Source of the DNA: Oceanibaculum indicum P24
GTDB lineage: Bacteria > Pseudomonadota > Alphaproteobacteria > Oceanibaculales > Oceanibaculaceae
Direction of reading: 5' to 3'
Assembly (NCBI RefSeq): GCF_000299935.1
Contig: NZ_AMRL01000015.1
Coordinates: forward strand, 28,132 to 92,131
DNA length: 64,000 bases
The notes under the pieces were generated by a model. It searched no databases and was not told the origin of the DNA. It worked only from the letters and a program-made list of their open reading frames with translations. The position numbers and the translations under genes are program-made. Position 1 is the first letter of the stretch. Each line of letters opens with the position of its first letter. This document shows positions 48,569 through 57,183 of the stretch, in pieces.

Positions 48569-49486
48569 CTAATTCCGCGTTCCCTCATCATCGCGCAGCG
48601 ACAGGTTGGCCAGCCGCTCGCTCAGCAGGGCCAGCGCGGTATGGTCGGCCCCCTTGCCCAGCATGGTGTCGGCCGAGGCCCACAATTCCCGGCACAGCGC
48701 CGCGAAGGGTGTGGGCACGCCGCGCGCCTTGGCGACGTCGAGGGCGATGGAAAGGTCTTTCACCATCAGGTCCAGCGCGAAGCCGGAATTGAAGGCGCCG
48801 GACAGCACGAACTGCTTGAACTTCTTCTGGGTGCTGTTGTTCATGCCGGTAGAGGCATTCAGGATATCGACCATCACCTCCGGATCGAGGCCAAACTTCT
48901 TGCCGACCAGCATCGCCTCGATGCCGATCAGGAAGCCGCCGGCAGAGACCAGATTGTTCAGCGCTTTCATGGCCTGGCCGCAGCCCAGTGCTCCGGCGCG
49001 CTGCACCTTGCCCATCGCCTCCAGCACCGGCCGGGCGCGGTCGATATCCGCCTCGGCGCCGCCGGCCATGATCGCCAGCTCGCCAGTGCGCGCCCGCGCC
49101 ACGCCGCCGGAGACCGGCGCGTCGATGATCGCGATGCCGCGTTCGTTCAGTGCCGGTTCCAGCGAGATCGTGACGTCCGGCACGCCCGAGGTCATATCGA
49201 TGACAAGGCCGCCCTTCGCCATGCCGGCGGCGACGCCGTTCTCGCCCAGCAGCACCTCGGAGACGATCTTGCTGGTCGGCAGCATGGTGACGACGATGGC
49301 GCAGGCCCGGCCCAGCTCGGCCAGGCTGGCCGCCGTCTCGCCGCCCACTTCCTTGGCGAATTTGGCGCTCTGCTCCGGCCGGCTGTCATAGACCACGACC
49401 GTGAAGCCCGCCCTGGCGAGGCAGGCTCCCATCGGCCAGCCCATCATGCCGATGCCGACCAGACCGATTTTCGTTTCCGCGCCCAT
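48569..49486 (-). CDS. NAD(P)-dependent beta-hydroxyacid dehydrogenase (3-hydroxyisobutyrate dehydrogenase-like)
   Basis: This 305-residue protein has an N-terminal Rossmann loop, KIGLVGIGMMGWPMGACLARAG. It carries the family segment DAPVSGGVARARTGELAIMAGG and the catalytic Lys region CGQAMKALNNLVSAGGF. It oxidises a beta-hydroxyacid such as 3-hydroxyisobutyrate, tartronate semialdehyde or related. ATG 49486 has GGAA at the right distance; 49498 is the alternative. It lies 124 bases after the ABC permease gene, so membership of that operon is unclear. Confidence 0.87.
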   Translation of the reverse strand: MGAETKIGLVGIGMMGWPMGACLARAGFTVVVYDSRPEQSAKFAKEVGGETAASLAELGRACAIVVTMLPTSKIVSEVLLGENGVAAGMAKGGLVIDMTSGVPDVTISLEPALNERGIAIIDAPVSGGVARARTGELAIMAGGAEADIDRARPVLEAMGKVQRAGALGCGQAMKALNNLVSAGGFLIGIEAMLVGKKFGLDPEVMVDILNASTGMNNSTQKKFKQFVLSGAFNSGFALDLMVKDLSIALDVAKARGVPTPFAALCRELWASADTMLGKGADHTALALLSERLANLSLRDDEGTRN

Positions 49487-49610
49487 GTTTGGTTCCATCC
49501 CTTTGCTTGTCCGATTTGCGGGCAAGCCTAGGGGCGGGATTCGGCCAGCGTCAACGGCCAAGGGCGCCACGCCGCCCCGGCCCCGGCGCATGGGTCGTTA
49601 AGCGGATGCC

Positions 49611-50462
49611 TTAGCGTATCCCCGCGCGCAGGAAGGCCTGGATGAACTGACGCTGGAACAGCAGGAAGGCCACCATCAGCGGCGCGATGGTGAACAGGGT
49701 AGCCGCGCTGATGACGGCGATGTTCACGCCGCTCTCCGGTGCCGCGAACAGCGACAGCCCCACGGTCAGCGGCCGCGTCTCGTTGGAGTTGGTGACCACC
49801 AGCGGCCACAGGAAATTGTTCCAGTGGGTGGCGATGGAGACCAGCGCATAGGCCAGATAGACCGGCTTTGCGGCGGGGATATAGACGCGCCACAACACGC
49901 CGGTCCAGCCGCAGCCCTCGACGCGGGCCGCCTCCTCCAGCTCGCGCGGCACGCCCTTGAAGGCCTGGCGCAGCAGGAAGATGCCGAAGGCGCTGGCCAT
50001 GTAGGGCGCGCCGATGCCCAGCACCGTGTCGAACAGGCCAAGGCGCGAGACCATGGCGTAATTCTCCACGATCAGCACTTCCGGCAGGATGAACAGCTGC
50101 AGCAGCACCAGCATGAACAGCGCGTCGCTGCCGGGAAAGCGGAAGCGCGCGAAGGCATAGCCCGTCAGCGTGCAGAAGAACAGCTGGCCGGCCAGGATCA
50201 CCGTCACCAGCAGCGTGGTGTTCAGGAAATAGCGCGGCCAGGGCGCGCCTTCCCAGGCGGTGCGGAAATTCTCCAGCGTCACAGGGGCGGACAGGTCGAA
50301 GGACAGCGCACCCTGCGGCGTGTGGAAGGCGGCCCACACGGCGAAGACCAGCGGGGCGATCCAGATCAGCGCCAGCAGGATGGCGCCGAGCGCATCCAGC
50401 GTCAGGAGGGCCCGGCCGGCGAATGCGCCGGTGGCAGGCCGTGCCGTGACGATATCGGTCAT
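49611..50462 (-). CDS. CUT1-family ABC transporter permease (UgpE/MalG-like)
   Basis: This 283-residue membrane protein has six hydrophobic segments and the EAA loop LEEAARVEGCGWTGVLWRVYIPAAKP, the ATPase contact. It ends with a LLFQRQFIQAFLRAGIR tail typical of MalG/UgpE. It pairs with the permease at 50476-51378, 13 bases upstream. The substrate is a sugar, polyol or glycerol-phosphate, not determined. Confidence 0.9.
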   Translation of the reverse strand: MTDIVTARPATGAFAGRALLTLDALGAILLALIWIAPLVFAVWAAFHTPQGALSFDLSAPVTLENFRTAWEGAPWPRYFLNTTLLVTVILAGQLFFCTLTGYAFARFRFPGSDALFMLVLLQLFILPEVLIVENYAMVSRLGLFDTVLGIGAPYMASAFGIFLLRQAFKGVPRELEEAARVEGCGWTGVLWRVYIPAAKPVYLAYALVSIATHWNNFLWPLVVTNSNETRPLTVGLSLFAAPESGVNIAVISAATLFTIAPLMVAFLLFQRQFIQAFLRAGIR

Positions 50463-50475
50463 AGGCGGCTTCCCC

Positions 50476-51378
50476 TTACCGGTAATGGATGCGCCGTTCC
50501 AGCACGGCGAACTGCAGCACGGCAAGCAGGCCCAGCACGATCAGCACCAGCACGGTCATCGCCGCCGCCGAGGGCCGGTCGAAATAGCTGAAGGCCATCT
50601 CCCAGATCCAGTACAGGATCAGCTTCGAGGCATTGTCCGGCCCGCCCTTGGTCAGGATGAACAGATGGTCGATCAGCTTCACTGAGTTGATCAGCGCGTT
50701 CACCATGACGAACAGGGTGGTCGGCATCAGCAGCGGCAGCAGGATGCGCCGGAAATAGGTCCAGCGCCCCGCGCCCTCGATCAGCGCCGCCTCCTTCAGG
50801 TCGGGCGGAATGGTCTGCAGGGCGGCCAGGTAGAAGATCATGAAGAAGCCGGCCTCCTTCCAGATCGTCACCATGATGATGCTGCCCAGCGCGGTTTCCG
50901 GCTGGCCCAGCCAGTTGACCCCGCTGAAGCCGAACACGCCGAACAGCCGGTCCAGCACGCCGATATCCGGGGTATAGAAGAATAGCCACAGATTGGCCGC
51001 CGCCACCATCGGCAGCATGGTCGGGGTGAAATAGGCGATGCGCACCATCGCCCGCGCCGGAATGCGGGCATTGGCCCACAGCGCCATACCCAGCGCCAGC
51101 CCGATGGACACCGGAATGGTGACGCCGGCATAGATCAGATTGTTGGTGACCACCTGCCAGAAGCTGGGGTCTGAGAACAGGTACTCGTAATTGTCGAGGG
51201 CGACGAACTGCGACGGGCGGCGCACCGTGCCCTTGGAGAACAGGCTGGCCCACAGCGTCGCCACCGTTGGCCAGAAGGCAAACAGCGACAGCATGAAGAC
51301 CGACGGCAGCACCAGCAGCGAGCCATAGATCGCCAGCTTGCGGCTTTCGATGCGGTCAAGAAGCGGGGCGTCGGTCAT
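50476..51378 (-). CDS. CUT1-family ABC transporter permease (UgpA/MalF-like)
   Basis: This 300-residue membrane protein reads SLLVLPSVFMLSLFAFWPTVATLWASLF and has the EAA loop LKEAALIEGAGRWTYFRRILLPLLMP. The ANLWLFFYTPDIGVLDRLF loop is frequent in UgpA-type proteins. It forms the channel with the partner permease downstream. It follows the binding-protein gene with a 72-base gap that holds a strong hairpin. Confidence 0.9.
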   Translation of the reverse strand: MTDAPLLDRIESRKLAIYGSLLVLPSVFMLSLFAFWPTVATLWASLFSKGTVRRPSQFVALDNYEYLFSDPSFWQVVTNNLIYAGVTIPVSIGLALGMALWANARIPARAMVRIAYFTPTMLPMVAAANLWLFFYTPDIGVLDRLFGVFGFSGVNWLGQPETALGSIIMVTIWKEAGFFMIFYLAALQTIPPDLKEAALIEGAGRWTYFRRILLPLLMPTTLFVMVNALINSVKLIDHLFILTKGGPDNASKLILYWIWEMAFSYFDRPSAAAMTVLVLIVLGLLAVLQFAVLERRIHYR

Positions 51379-51399
51379 CGTCGCGGCCTTCGGAAAGAA

Positions 51400-51437
51400 T
51401 CACCCCCGGCACCCAGTGAAGCCGGGGCCGGGGGTGA
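51400..51437 (-). promoter_or_regulatory. Intercistronic hairpin after the CUT1 binding-protein gene
   Basis: A perfect 11-bp stem (TCACCCCCGGC / GCCGGGGGTGA) has a 16-base loop. It starts 14 bases after the binding-protein stop and ends 22 bases before the permease start. There is no T run, so it more likely stabilises the upstream message than terminates. Confidence 0.65.
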
Positions 51438-51450
51438 CGGTTAGCGATGC

Positions 51451-52716
51451 TTACCGGAACGGCTTCAGCAGCCGCTCGGCATTGGCCTGCGCGTCCTTCA
51501 GCGCCGCTTCCGGCGTCTGACGGCCGGTCAGGGCCGCCTGGATGGCGTTGTTCAGGCCCTCACGCACGCGGCCGGTCTCGTAGGTCGAGAATTCGGCAAC
51601 GGCATGCTTCAGCTGATCGCGGGCAACCAGCGCCGGCGGGAACTCGGCGGCGTACTTCTTCAGCGATTCGGTCTCGTAGGAGGCCGGGCTGATGCCGACA
51701 TAGCCGGTCGCCTTCGACCATTCGGCCGCGCGCTCCGGCGCCGTCATCCAGCGGATGAAGGTCAGCGCGGCCTTGCGCTCGGCATCGGTCGCCTTCTTGA
51801 ACAGGTAGAAGTTACCGCCACCGGTCGGCGAGCCGGGCCGCTTCTTGGCCGGCAGCATGGCGACGCCGAAATCGAACTTGGCGCCGTTCTTCACCGCCGT
51901 CAGGTTGCCGGTGCTGTGCCACATCATCGCGGTCTGGCCCTGCAGGAAGGCCTGGCGCAGCGTGCCCCACTCGACGGTGCCTTCCGGCATCACCTTGTGC
52001 TTGGCGCCGAGGTCGCGCCAGTACTGCAGCGCCTCGATGGCGGCGGGATCGTCGAAGAAAGTCTTGGTGCCGTCCGGCGACATCAGCTCAAGGCCGTTCT
52101 GGATCGCCAACGCCTGGTACATCCAGTAGGGATAGCCGGTGGACGGGATCATCACGCCCCAGCGGCCGTCCTTGGTCAGCTTCTTGGCGGCTGCCGTCAT
52201 CTCGTCCCAGGTCTTGGGCGGCTGGTTCGGGTCGAGGCCGACTTCCTTGAAGGCGTCCTTGTTATAGTACATGACGATGGTGGAGCGCTGGAACGGCACG
52301 CCCCAGACCTTGCCATCGACGGTGCCATTGGCCATCAGCCCCGGATAGAAGCTGTCGAGCCAGGCCTTCTCCTCCGGCGTCGAGACGACATCGCTGAACG
52401 GCACGATGACGTCCTGCTCCATCAGGTCATAGACGTCGATGGAGAACATCACCGAAAGCTGCGCCGGCTCGCCGCTCTTCAGCGCCGATAGGGCGCGGAC
52501 GCGGGTGTCATCATAGTTGCCGGCGTAGATCGCCTTCACCTTGATGTCCGGATGGCCTTTCTGGAACTCCTCCACCATGCCATCGACAACCTGGGTCAGC
52601 GGGCCGCCGACCGCGATCGGGTAGTACATGGAAAGCTCGACATCGGCCATGGCGGGTGAGGCCATCCCGGCGAGCGCGGCGGCAAATGCCACCGCCCTTA
52701 CGCGCTGCATCGTCAT
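51451..52716 (-). CDS. Extracellular solute-binding protein (UgpB-like)
   Basis: This 421-residue protein has a signal peptide (MTMQRVRAVAFAAALAGMASPAMA). The mature part begins DVELSMYYPIAVGGPLTQVVDGMVEEFQKGHPDIKVKAIYAGNYDDT, close to UgpB-type glycerol-3-phosphate binding proteins. PTGGGNFYLFKKATDAERKAAL is the family C-lobe motif. It captures the transported substrate in the periplasm. The resemblance to UgpB is by pattern only. Confidence 0.88.
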   Translation of the reverse strand: MTMQRVRAVAFAAALAGMASPAMADVELSMYYPIAVGGPLTQVVDGMVEEFQKGHPDIKVKAIYAGNYDDTRVRALSALKSGEPAQLSVMFSIDVYDLMEQDVIVPFSDVVSTPEEKAWLDSFYPGLMANGTVDGKVWGVPFQRSTIVMYYNKDAFKEVGLDPNQPPKTWDEMTAAAKKLTKDGRWGVMIPSTGYPYWMYQALAIQNGLELMSPDGTKTFFDDPAAIEALQYWRDLGAKHKVMPEGTVEWGTLRQAFLQGQTAMMWHSTGNLTAVKNGAKFDFGVAMLPAKKRPGSPTGGGNFYLFKKATDAERKAALTFIRWMTAPERAAEWSKATGYVGISPASYETESLKKYAAEFPPALVARDQLKHAVAEFSTYETGRVREGLNNAIQAALTGRQTPEAALKDAQANAERLLKPFR

Positions 52717-52742
52717 GTGTCACAATCCTTTCATCATCCAGC

Positions 52743-53894
52743 CTACGGGTGATCGGCCCCCGCAAGGGACCGATGGGCCAGCGGGACCTTGCCCGTTCCG
52801 CTGGCCCGTTGCTCCGCCCGCCCGCCCGAGGCCTTTGGCTCGGGAACCAGCGGGTCGGAAAGTCGTCGTCCATCAGCGGCATCGAACAGATGCCGGCTGG
52901 CCGCCTCCCAGGTCAGGGCGGCCTTGCCGCCGCGCACCAGCGCCGGACGGCCCGGCAGCTTCGCGATCAGCGCACCGGCCTCGCCCGCGCAATAGACCAG
53001 CGTCTCGCCGCCCAGGAATTCGATGCCCGTTATCTGCACCGGCAGGGATGGTTCGCCCGTGCCGGCAAGGCGCAGATCCTCCGGCCGCACACCGATCAGC
53101 ACGCCAGCACCACCCGACGCAGCCCCCTCGCGCAGCCCCACCGGCAGCCGCTCCGCCGGCAGCAGCGCCATCGGGGGGCTGCCGACGAAGCCGGCGGCGA
53201 AGGCACTGACCGGGCACTCATAGAGTTCTTCCGGCATGCCCTGCTGCTCGATCCGCCCGTCCTTCATCAGCACGATGCGGTCGGCCATGCCCATCGCCTC
53301 GGTCTGGTCGTGCGTCACATAGATGACCGTCATGCCGAGATCCTGCTGCAGCTGGCGGATTTCCTGCCGAACCTCATGACGGAGCTTGGCGTCCAGGTTG
53401 GACAGCGGCTCGTCCATCAGGCACAGCGGATGGCCGGCGACGATGGCGCGGGCCAGCGCCACACGCTGCCGCTGGCCGCCGGACAGCGCCGCCGGCTTGC
53501 GGTCCTCATAACCCTCAAGGCCGGTCAGCCGCAGTGCCTGGCCGAGGCGCGCCTGCCGTTCGGCGCGCGGCAGGCGGCGGACCTTCAGCCCAAATACGAT
53601 GTTCTCGGCGACGCTGAGATGCGGGAACAGCGCATAGGACTGGAACACCATGGACAGGCCACGCTTGGCCGGCGGCAGCGCCGTCACATCCTGCCCGTCG
53701 ATCAGGATACGCCCCGCCGTCGGCGTCTCCAGCCCGGCGATCAGCCGCAGCGTGGTGGACTTGCCGCAGCCGGACGGCCCCAACAGCACGACGAACTCGC
53801 CGCGCCCGATGACCAGATCGACACCGGCAACGCCACGGCTGTCGCCCCAGCTCTTCTCGACCGACTCCAGGGTGATGAAAGGGGCTGCGCTCAT
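52743..53894 (-). CDS. CUT1-family ABC transporter ATP-binding protein (UgpC/MalK-like)
   Basis: This 383-residue ATPase has Walker [17 protein letters not shown], signature [16 protein letters not shown] and Walker [19 protein letters not shown]-terminal TOBE regulatory domain is present ([13 protein letters not shown]...). It powers the adjacent importer. ATG 53894 has GGAGGTGA upstream and overlaps the regulator stop by four bases, so regulator, ATPase and binding protein are one transcript. Confidence 0.92.
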   Translation of the reverse strand: MSAAPFITLESVEKSWGDSRGVAGVDLVIGRGEFVVLLGPSGCGKSTTLRLIAGLETPTAGRILIDGQDVTALPPAKRGLSMVFQSYALFPHLSVAENIVFGLKVRRLPRAERQARLGQALRLTGLEGYEDRKPAALSGGQRQRVALARAIVAGHPLCLMDEPLSNLDAKLRHEVRQEIRQLQQDLGMTVIYVTHDQTEAMGMADRIVLMKDGRIEQQGMPEELYECPVSAFAAGFVGSPPMALLPAERLPVGLREGAASGGAGVLIGVRPEDLRLAGTGEPSLPVQITGIEFLGGETLVYCAGEAGALIAKLPGRPALVRGGKAALTWEAASRHLFDAADGRRLSDPLVPEPKASGGRAEQRASGTGKVPLAHRSLAGADHP

Positions 53895-54667
53895 GCCGTC
53901 ACCTCCTGCCCGGCGACGATCAGCCTGGCGCTGGATTTGCGGATCGCGGCCGCGATCTCCTCCGGCGGGGCCGCGTCCATGACGATGATATCGGCGTCCC
54001 ACAGTGCCCCGCCCTGGGCGGCGGCCAGCCGTCCGACCTTGGACACATCGGCGACCAGGATGGCGGTGCGGCAGCTCTCGCGGATCGCCTCGCGCGCCGC
54101 CACCTCCTCGCGGTCGAAATCCAGCAGCGTGCCGTCGCGGTCGATCCCGCCGACGCCAAACACACCGAAATCGGCGCGGTAACTGCGGAACATCGTCTCG
54201 ACATCGTGCCCCAGAAAGTCGCGGTCCGGCAGGCGCAGCACGCCGCCCGGCAGGACGATGCGGTTGGAGCGCGCCGCCGACAGCGCGACCGCGACATTCA
54301 GATTGTTGGTGACGATGGTCAGGTCCTCGTGCCCGGTCATGGCCAGAGCCACCTGCTCCGGCGTCGTGCCGATGCCGAACAGTGCCGAGGCGCGGCTGGG
54401 GATCAGCCCGGCGACAGTGGCGCCGATGCGGCGCTTTGCCTCCAGATTGGTGACACGGCGCGATTCATAGGGCGCGTTCAGCGTGGTGCCCAGCAGCTCC
54501 GCCCCGCCATGGCGGCGGCGCAGGATGTTGGCGTCGCACAGGCTGTTCACATCGCGCCGGATGGTCTGCGGCGTGACCGCGAAATGGTTCGCCAGCGCCT
54601 CGATGGACTGGAAACCTTCACGCCGGATCAGCGCAATAATATCCGACTGTCGTGACGACAGGTTCAT
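53891..54667 (-). CDS. DeoR/GlpR family transcriptional repressor
   Basis: This 258-residue regulator starts MNLSSRQSDIIALIRREGFQSIEALANHFAVTPQTIRRDVNSLCDANILRRRHGGAEL, the DeoR winged-helix. The C-terminal sugar-phosphate domain reads ALFGIGTTPEQVALAM and IVTNNLNVAVALS. It should repress the CUT1 operon and be released by a phosphorylated sugar or glycerol-phosphate. Paired inverted TTCATTTGAA boxes lie at its own start. ATG 54667 is preferred to the longer frame. Confidence 0.92.
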   Translation of the reverse strand: MNLSSRQSDIIALIRREGFQSIEALANHFAVTPQTIRRDVNSLCDANILRRRHGGAELLGTTLNAPYESRRVTNLEAKRRIGATVAGLIPSRASALFGIGTTPEQVALAMTGHEDLTIVTNNLNVAVALSAARSNRIVLPGGVLRLPDRDFLGHDVETMFRSYRADFGVFGVGGIDRDGTLLDFDREEVAAREAIRESCRTAILVADVSKVGRLAAAQGGALWDADIIVMDAAPPEEIAAAIRKSSARLIVAGQEVTA

Positions 54668-54756
54668 TTGAACGGAAATCCCCCCGGTTCGATCTTTTTT
54701 CAGGAGTATATCCGTCGAATGACCGCATCGCGACAGTAAGGTTACATTCAAATGAA
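54663..54756 (-). promoter_or_regulatory. Paired inverted boxes, candidate DeoR autoregulatory operators
   Basis: TTCATTTGAA at 54663-54672 covers the regulator start, and its exact inverse TTCAAATGAA is at 54747-54756. A TTCG-N6-CGAA repeat follows at 54759-54772. The spacing of about 84 bases would suit looping by a repressor. Ownership by the adjacent DeoR protein is inference. Confidence 0.45.
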
Positions 54757-54787
54757 AATTCGTATGTGCGAACGCGCTTTCTGATAT

Positions 54788-55642
54788 TCAGGCCGACAGT
54801 GCTGCCGCCAGATGGTCGGCCAGCAAAGCCGCCGCCGGTGTGAGCGTTGCGGCGCGGTGCAGCCTGATCTCCGCAACCGGCAGGGACGGCACCCCGTCCA
54901 ACGGCGACAGCGCCCGCAGGCCCGGCGGAAAAGTGGCGGCCTTCACCACAGTGACCGCCAGCCCCTGCGCCGCGACCGCTGCCACCGCGCCAAGGCTGTG
55001 GCTGACAAAGGCCAGACGCCACGGCCGCCGAGCCGCATCCAGGGCTTCCAGCACCCAGCGCCGGAACAGGCAGCCCTGCGGATAGAGCGCCAGCGGCAAC
55101 GGGTCGATGGTTTCCACCGCACGGCCGATGCCGGCGGCCCAGACCGGGCGTTCGCGCCGCAGCAGCTGGCCGCCGCCGGTGCCTTCGGGATGCATGGCGA
55201 TGACAAGGTCGTAGGCTTCGCCCAGCCGCTCGATCATGCTGCCGGTCAACCCGGTCTGCATCTCGATATCGATGGCCGGATGCGCCTCTGCAAACCCCGC
55301 AAGGATTGGCGGCAGAAGACAGGTACCGTAATCCTCCATCACGCCGATCCTGACCGCGCCCCGCACCGCATCGGTGCGCAAGCGCCCTACCGCTTCTTCT
55401 CCCAGCAACAGGATGCGGCGGGCATAACCGATCAGCCCCTCCCCGGCGCGGCTCAACCGAACACCGCTTGATGCGCGTTCGAACAGTTCGACACCCAGCC
55501 GCTCCTCCAGCCGCCTGATCTGCATGCTGACCGCCGACTGTGTGCGGTTCAGCTGAACCGCCGCGCGGGTGAAGGATTGCTGCTCCGCCACGGCGACGAA
55601 GGCACGAAGCAACTCCGGTTCAAGCATCGAGGCGTTCATCAT
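54788..55642 (-). CDS. LysR family transcriptional regulator
   Basis: This 284-residue regulator has the LysR helix-turn-helix LLRAFVAVAEQQSFTRAAVQLNRTQSAVSMQIRRLEERLGVELFER at residues 11-56. The effector domain reads RGAVRIGVMEDYGTCLLPPILAGFAEAHPAIDIEM. It is divergent from the EamA transporter gene, the usual LysR-target arrangement. It probably controls that exporter; the ligand is unknown. Confidence 0.92.
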   Translation of the reverse strand: MMNASMLEPELLRAFVAVAEQQSFTRAAVQLNRTQSAVSMQIRRLEERLGVELFERASSGVRLSRAGEGLIGYARRILLLGEEAVGRLRTDAVRGAVRIGVMEDYGTCLLPPILAGFAEAHPAIDIEMQTGLTGSMIERLGEAYDLVIAMHPEGTGGGQLLRRERPVWAAGIGRAVETIDPLPLALYPQGCLFRRWVLEALDAARRPWRLAFVSHSLGAVAAVAAQGLAVTVVKAATFPPGLRALSPLDGVPSLPVAEIRLHRAATLTPAAALLADHLAAALSA

Positions 55643-55741
55643 GATTGCTTATCCATGCCATCAAGAACATTCGTTTTCCTGATGATACCCCTGCCCCTAG
55701 CCTGCCCGGAGTCCTTTCTGTTCTGGGTAAGGGGTAGTTCC

Positions 55742-56644
55742 TTGGGTGAACTGGCCGGAGTACTGGCCGCCATTGCATCCAGCGCACTTGGCGGCACTGC
55801 CGTGGGCGCGACGCGCTATGTCGTCGGCGCGGTCGATCCGCTGACGCTTGGCGCGCTGCGCTTCGGCATCGGCTTCCTGTGCCTGCTGCCCATCGCCCTG
55901 GCGCAGCGGGAGGCTTGGCCGGCACGGCGCGACTGGCCGCGGGCGGCGGCGCTGGGGTTGCTGTTCTTCGGCCTGTTTCCGGTGCTGTTCAACGCCTCGC
56001 TGCTCTATACGACGGCGGCGCGGGCGGCACTGGCCCTGTCGACCCTGCCGCTGCTGACCATGCTGGCCGGGGCGATCCTCGGCGTCGAAGCGCTTACCGC
56101 ACGGAAGAGCGCCGGTGTGGCGCTGGCCATGGGCGGTGTCGCGCTGGCACTGGCCGCCGGCCTTGCGGACGCCCCGGCTGGCGCGTGGCGCGGCGATCTG
56201 TTGATGGTCGCCGCCGCACTGTGCATGGCGCTTTACAGTGTCTGGGCCCGGCCTGTCATTCATCGCTCCGGTCCGGTGCGCTTCACCCTGCTGGCGATGG
56301 GGACCGGGGCCACCTGCCTTGGCCTGCTGGCCGGCATCGGCGGCGGTTTCGCCGCACTGCCCGGCTTCGGCTGGCCGCAATGGATCGCGGTTTTCTATCT
56401 CGGCCTGTTCGGCAGCGCGCTGATCTTCTTCCTGTGGGCCTTCGCACTGGGGCGCACCACGCCCACGCGGGTTGCGGTCTCCGTGACGGTCAATCCGGTC
56501 ACCGCGGCGCTGCTGGGCGCGCTGCTGCTGGACGAGCCGGTGGGCTGGAATCTCGTCCTTGGCCTCGTCACGGTATTTTCCGGTATATGGCTGGCCGTCA
56601 CAGCGGGAAAGCCCGCCGGAACCGCCGCACCGCACAAAAGGTAA
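55742..56644 (+). CDS. DMT-superfamily EamA transporter, probable TTG start
   Basis: This 300-residue transporter has ten hydrophobic segments, among them LAGVLAAIASSALGGTAVGATRYV, LTLGALRFGIGFLCLLPIALAQ and ASLLYTTAARAALALSTLPLLTMLAGAIL. The frame opens at 55577, but the upstream part lies over the LysR start. TTG 55742 has AAGGGG seven bases before it and gives normal length. Family members export amino acids, purines or other metabolites. Control by the divergent LysR protein is likely. Confidence 0.85.
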   Translation: MGELAGVLAAIASSALGGTAVGATRYVVGAVDPLTLGALRFGIGFLCLLPIALAQREAWPARRDWPRAAALGLLFFGLFPVLFNASLLYTTAARAALALSTLPLLTMLAGAILGVEALTARKSAGVALAMGGVALALAAGLADAPAGAWRGDLLMVAAALCMALYSVWARPVIHRSGPVRFTLLAMGTGATCLGLLAGIGGGFAALPGFGWPQWIAVFYLGLFGSALIFFLWAFALGRTTPTRVAVSVTVNPVTAALLGALLLDEPVGWNLVLGLVTVFSGIWLAVTAGKPAGTAAPHKR

Positions 56645-56667
56645 TACCAGCAGATTTGCTCTAACAC

Positions 56668-56690
56668 CCTGTCCTGAAACAGGCTTTTTT
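56668..56690 (+). terminator. Rho-independent terminator after the EamA gene
   Basis: A short stem (CCTGT / ACAGG) with a six-base loop is followed by CTTTTTT, 24 bases after the stop. The stem is only five base pairs, so strength is moderate. Confidence 0.55.
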
Positions 56691-56759
56691 ACTGTTTCCC
56701 CGATGCGGGCGATGCGGATATTGTGACGCGCACTAGCTAAAGCAGGCGGAAACAAGCCC

Positions 56760-57164
56760 ATGCAGTCGGCACCAGACGAAACCCGCTTCGCGGAAATGGT
56801 CTTCCCGGAGCTGGCGAACCACTATGGCACGCTCTATGGCGGCAATGCGCTCAGCCTGATGGGCAAGGCCGCCTATATCGCCGCCAGCCGCGCGGCGCGC
56901 TGCGACATCGTCATGGCGTCCAGCGACAAGATCGCCTTCCACCGCCCGGCCCGGGTCGGCCAGCTGATCGAGCTGATCGCCCGCGTGACGCGGCGCGGCC
57001 GCACCTCCATGACGGTGTCCGTCGAGGTGCATGCCGAGACGCTGGCCACCGGCGAGCGGACGATGACCATGAGCGGCACCTTCGAGATGGTCGCCGTGGA
57101 CAAGGAAGGCCGCCCGACAGCGATACCGACCAACGACCCAGATAAGACTACGACAACCCCATAA
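56760..57164 (+). CDS. Hotdog-fold acyl-CoA thioesterase (YciA-like)
   Basis: This 134-residue protein reads [32 protein letters not shown], with the hotdog helix carrying the usual NHYGTLYGG, and ends [16 protein letters not shown]. YciA-type thioesterases hydrolyse short to medium acyl-CoAs. It lies 19 bases before prpD, so it may relieve propionyl-CoA or methylcitryl-CoA pressure. Substrate range is unproven. Confidence 0.88.
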   Translation: MQSAPDETRFAEMVFPELANHYGTLYGGNALSLMGKAAYIAASRAARCDIVMASSDKIAFHRPARVGQLIELIARVTRRGRTSMTVSVEVHAETLATGERTMTMSGTFEMVAVDKEGRPTAIPTNDPDKTTTTP

Positions 57165-57183
57165 AAGATCGAGGAACTGCCCC

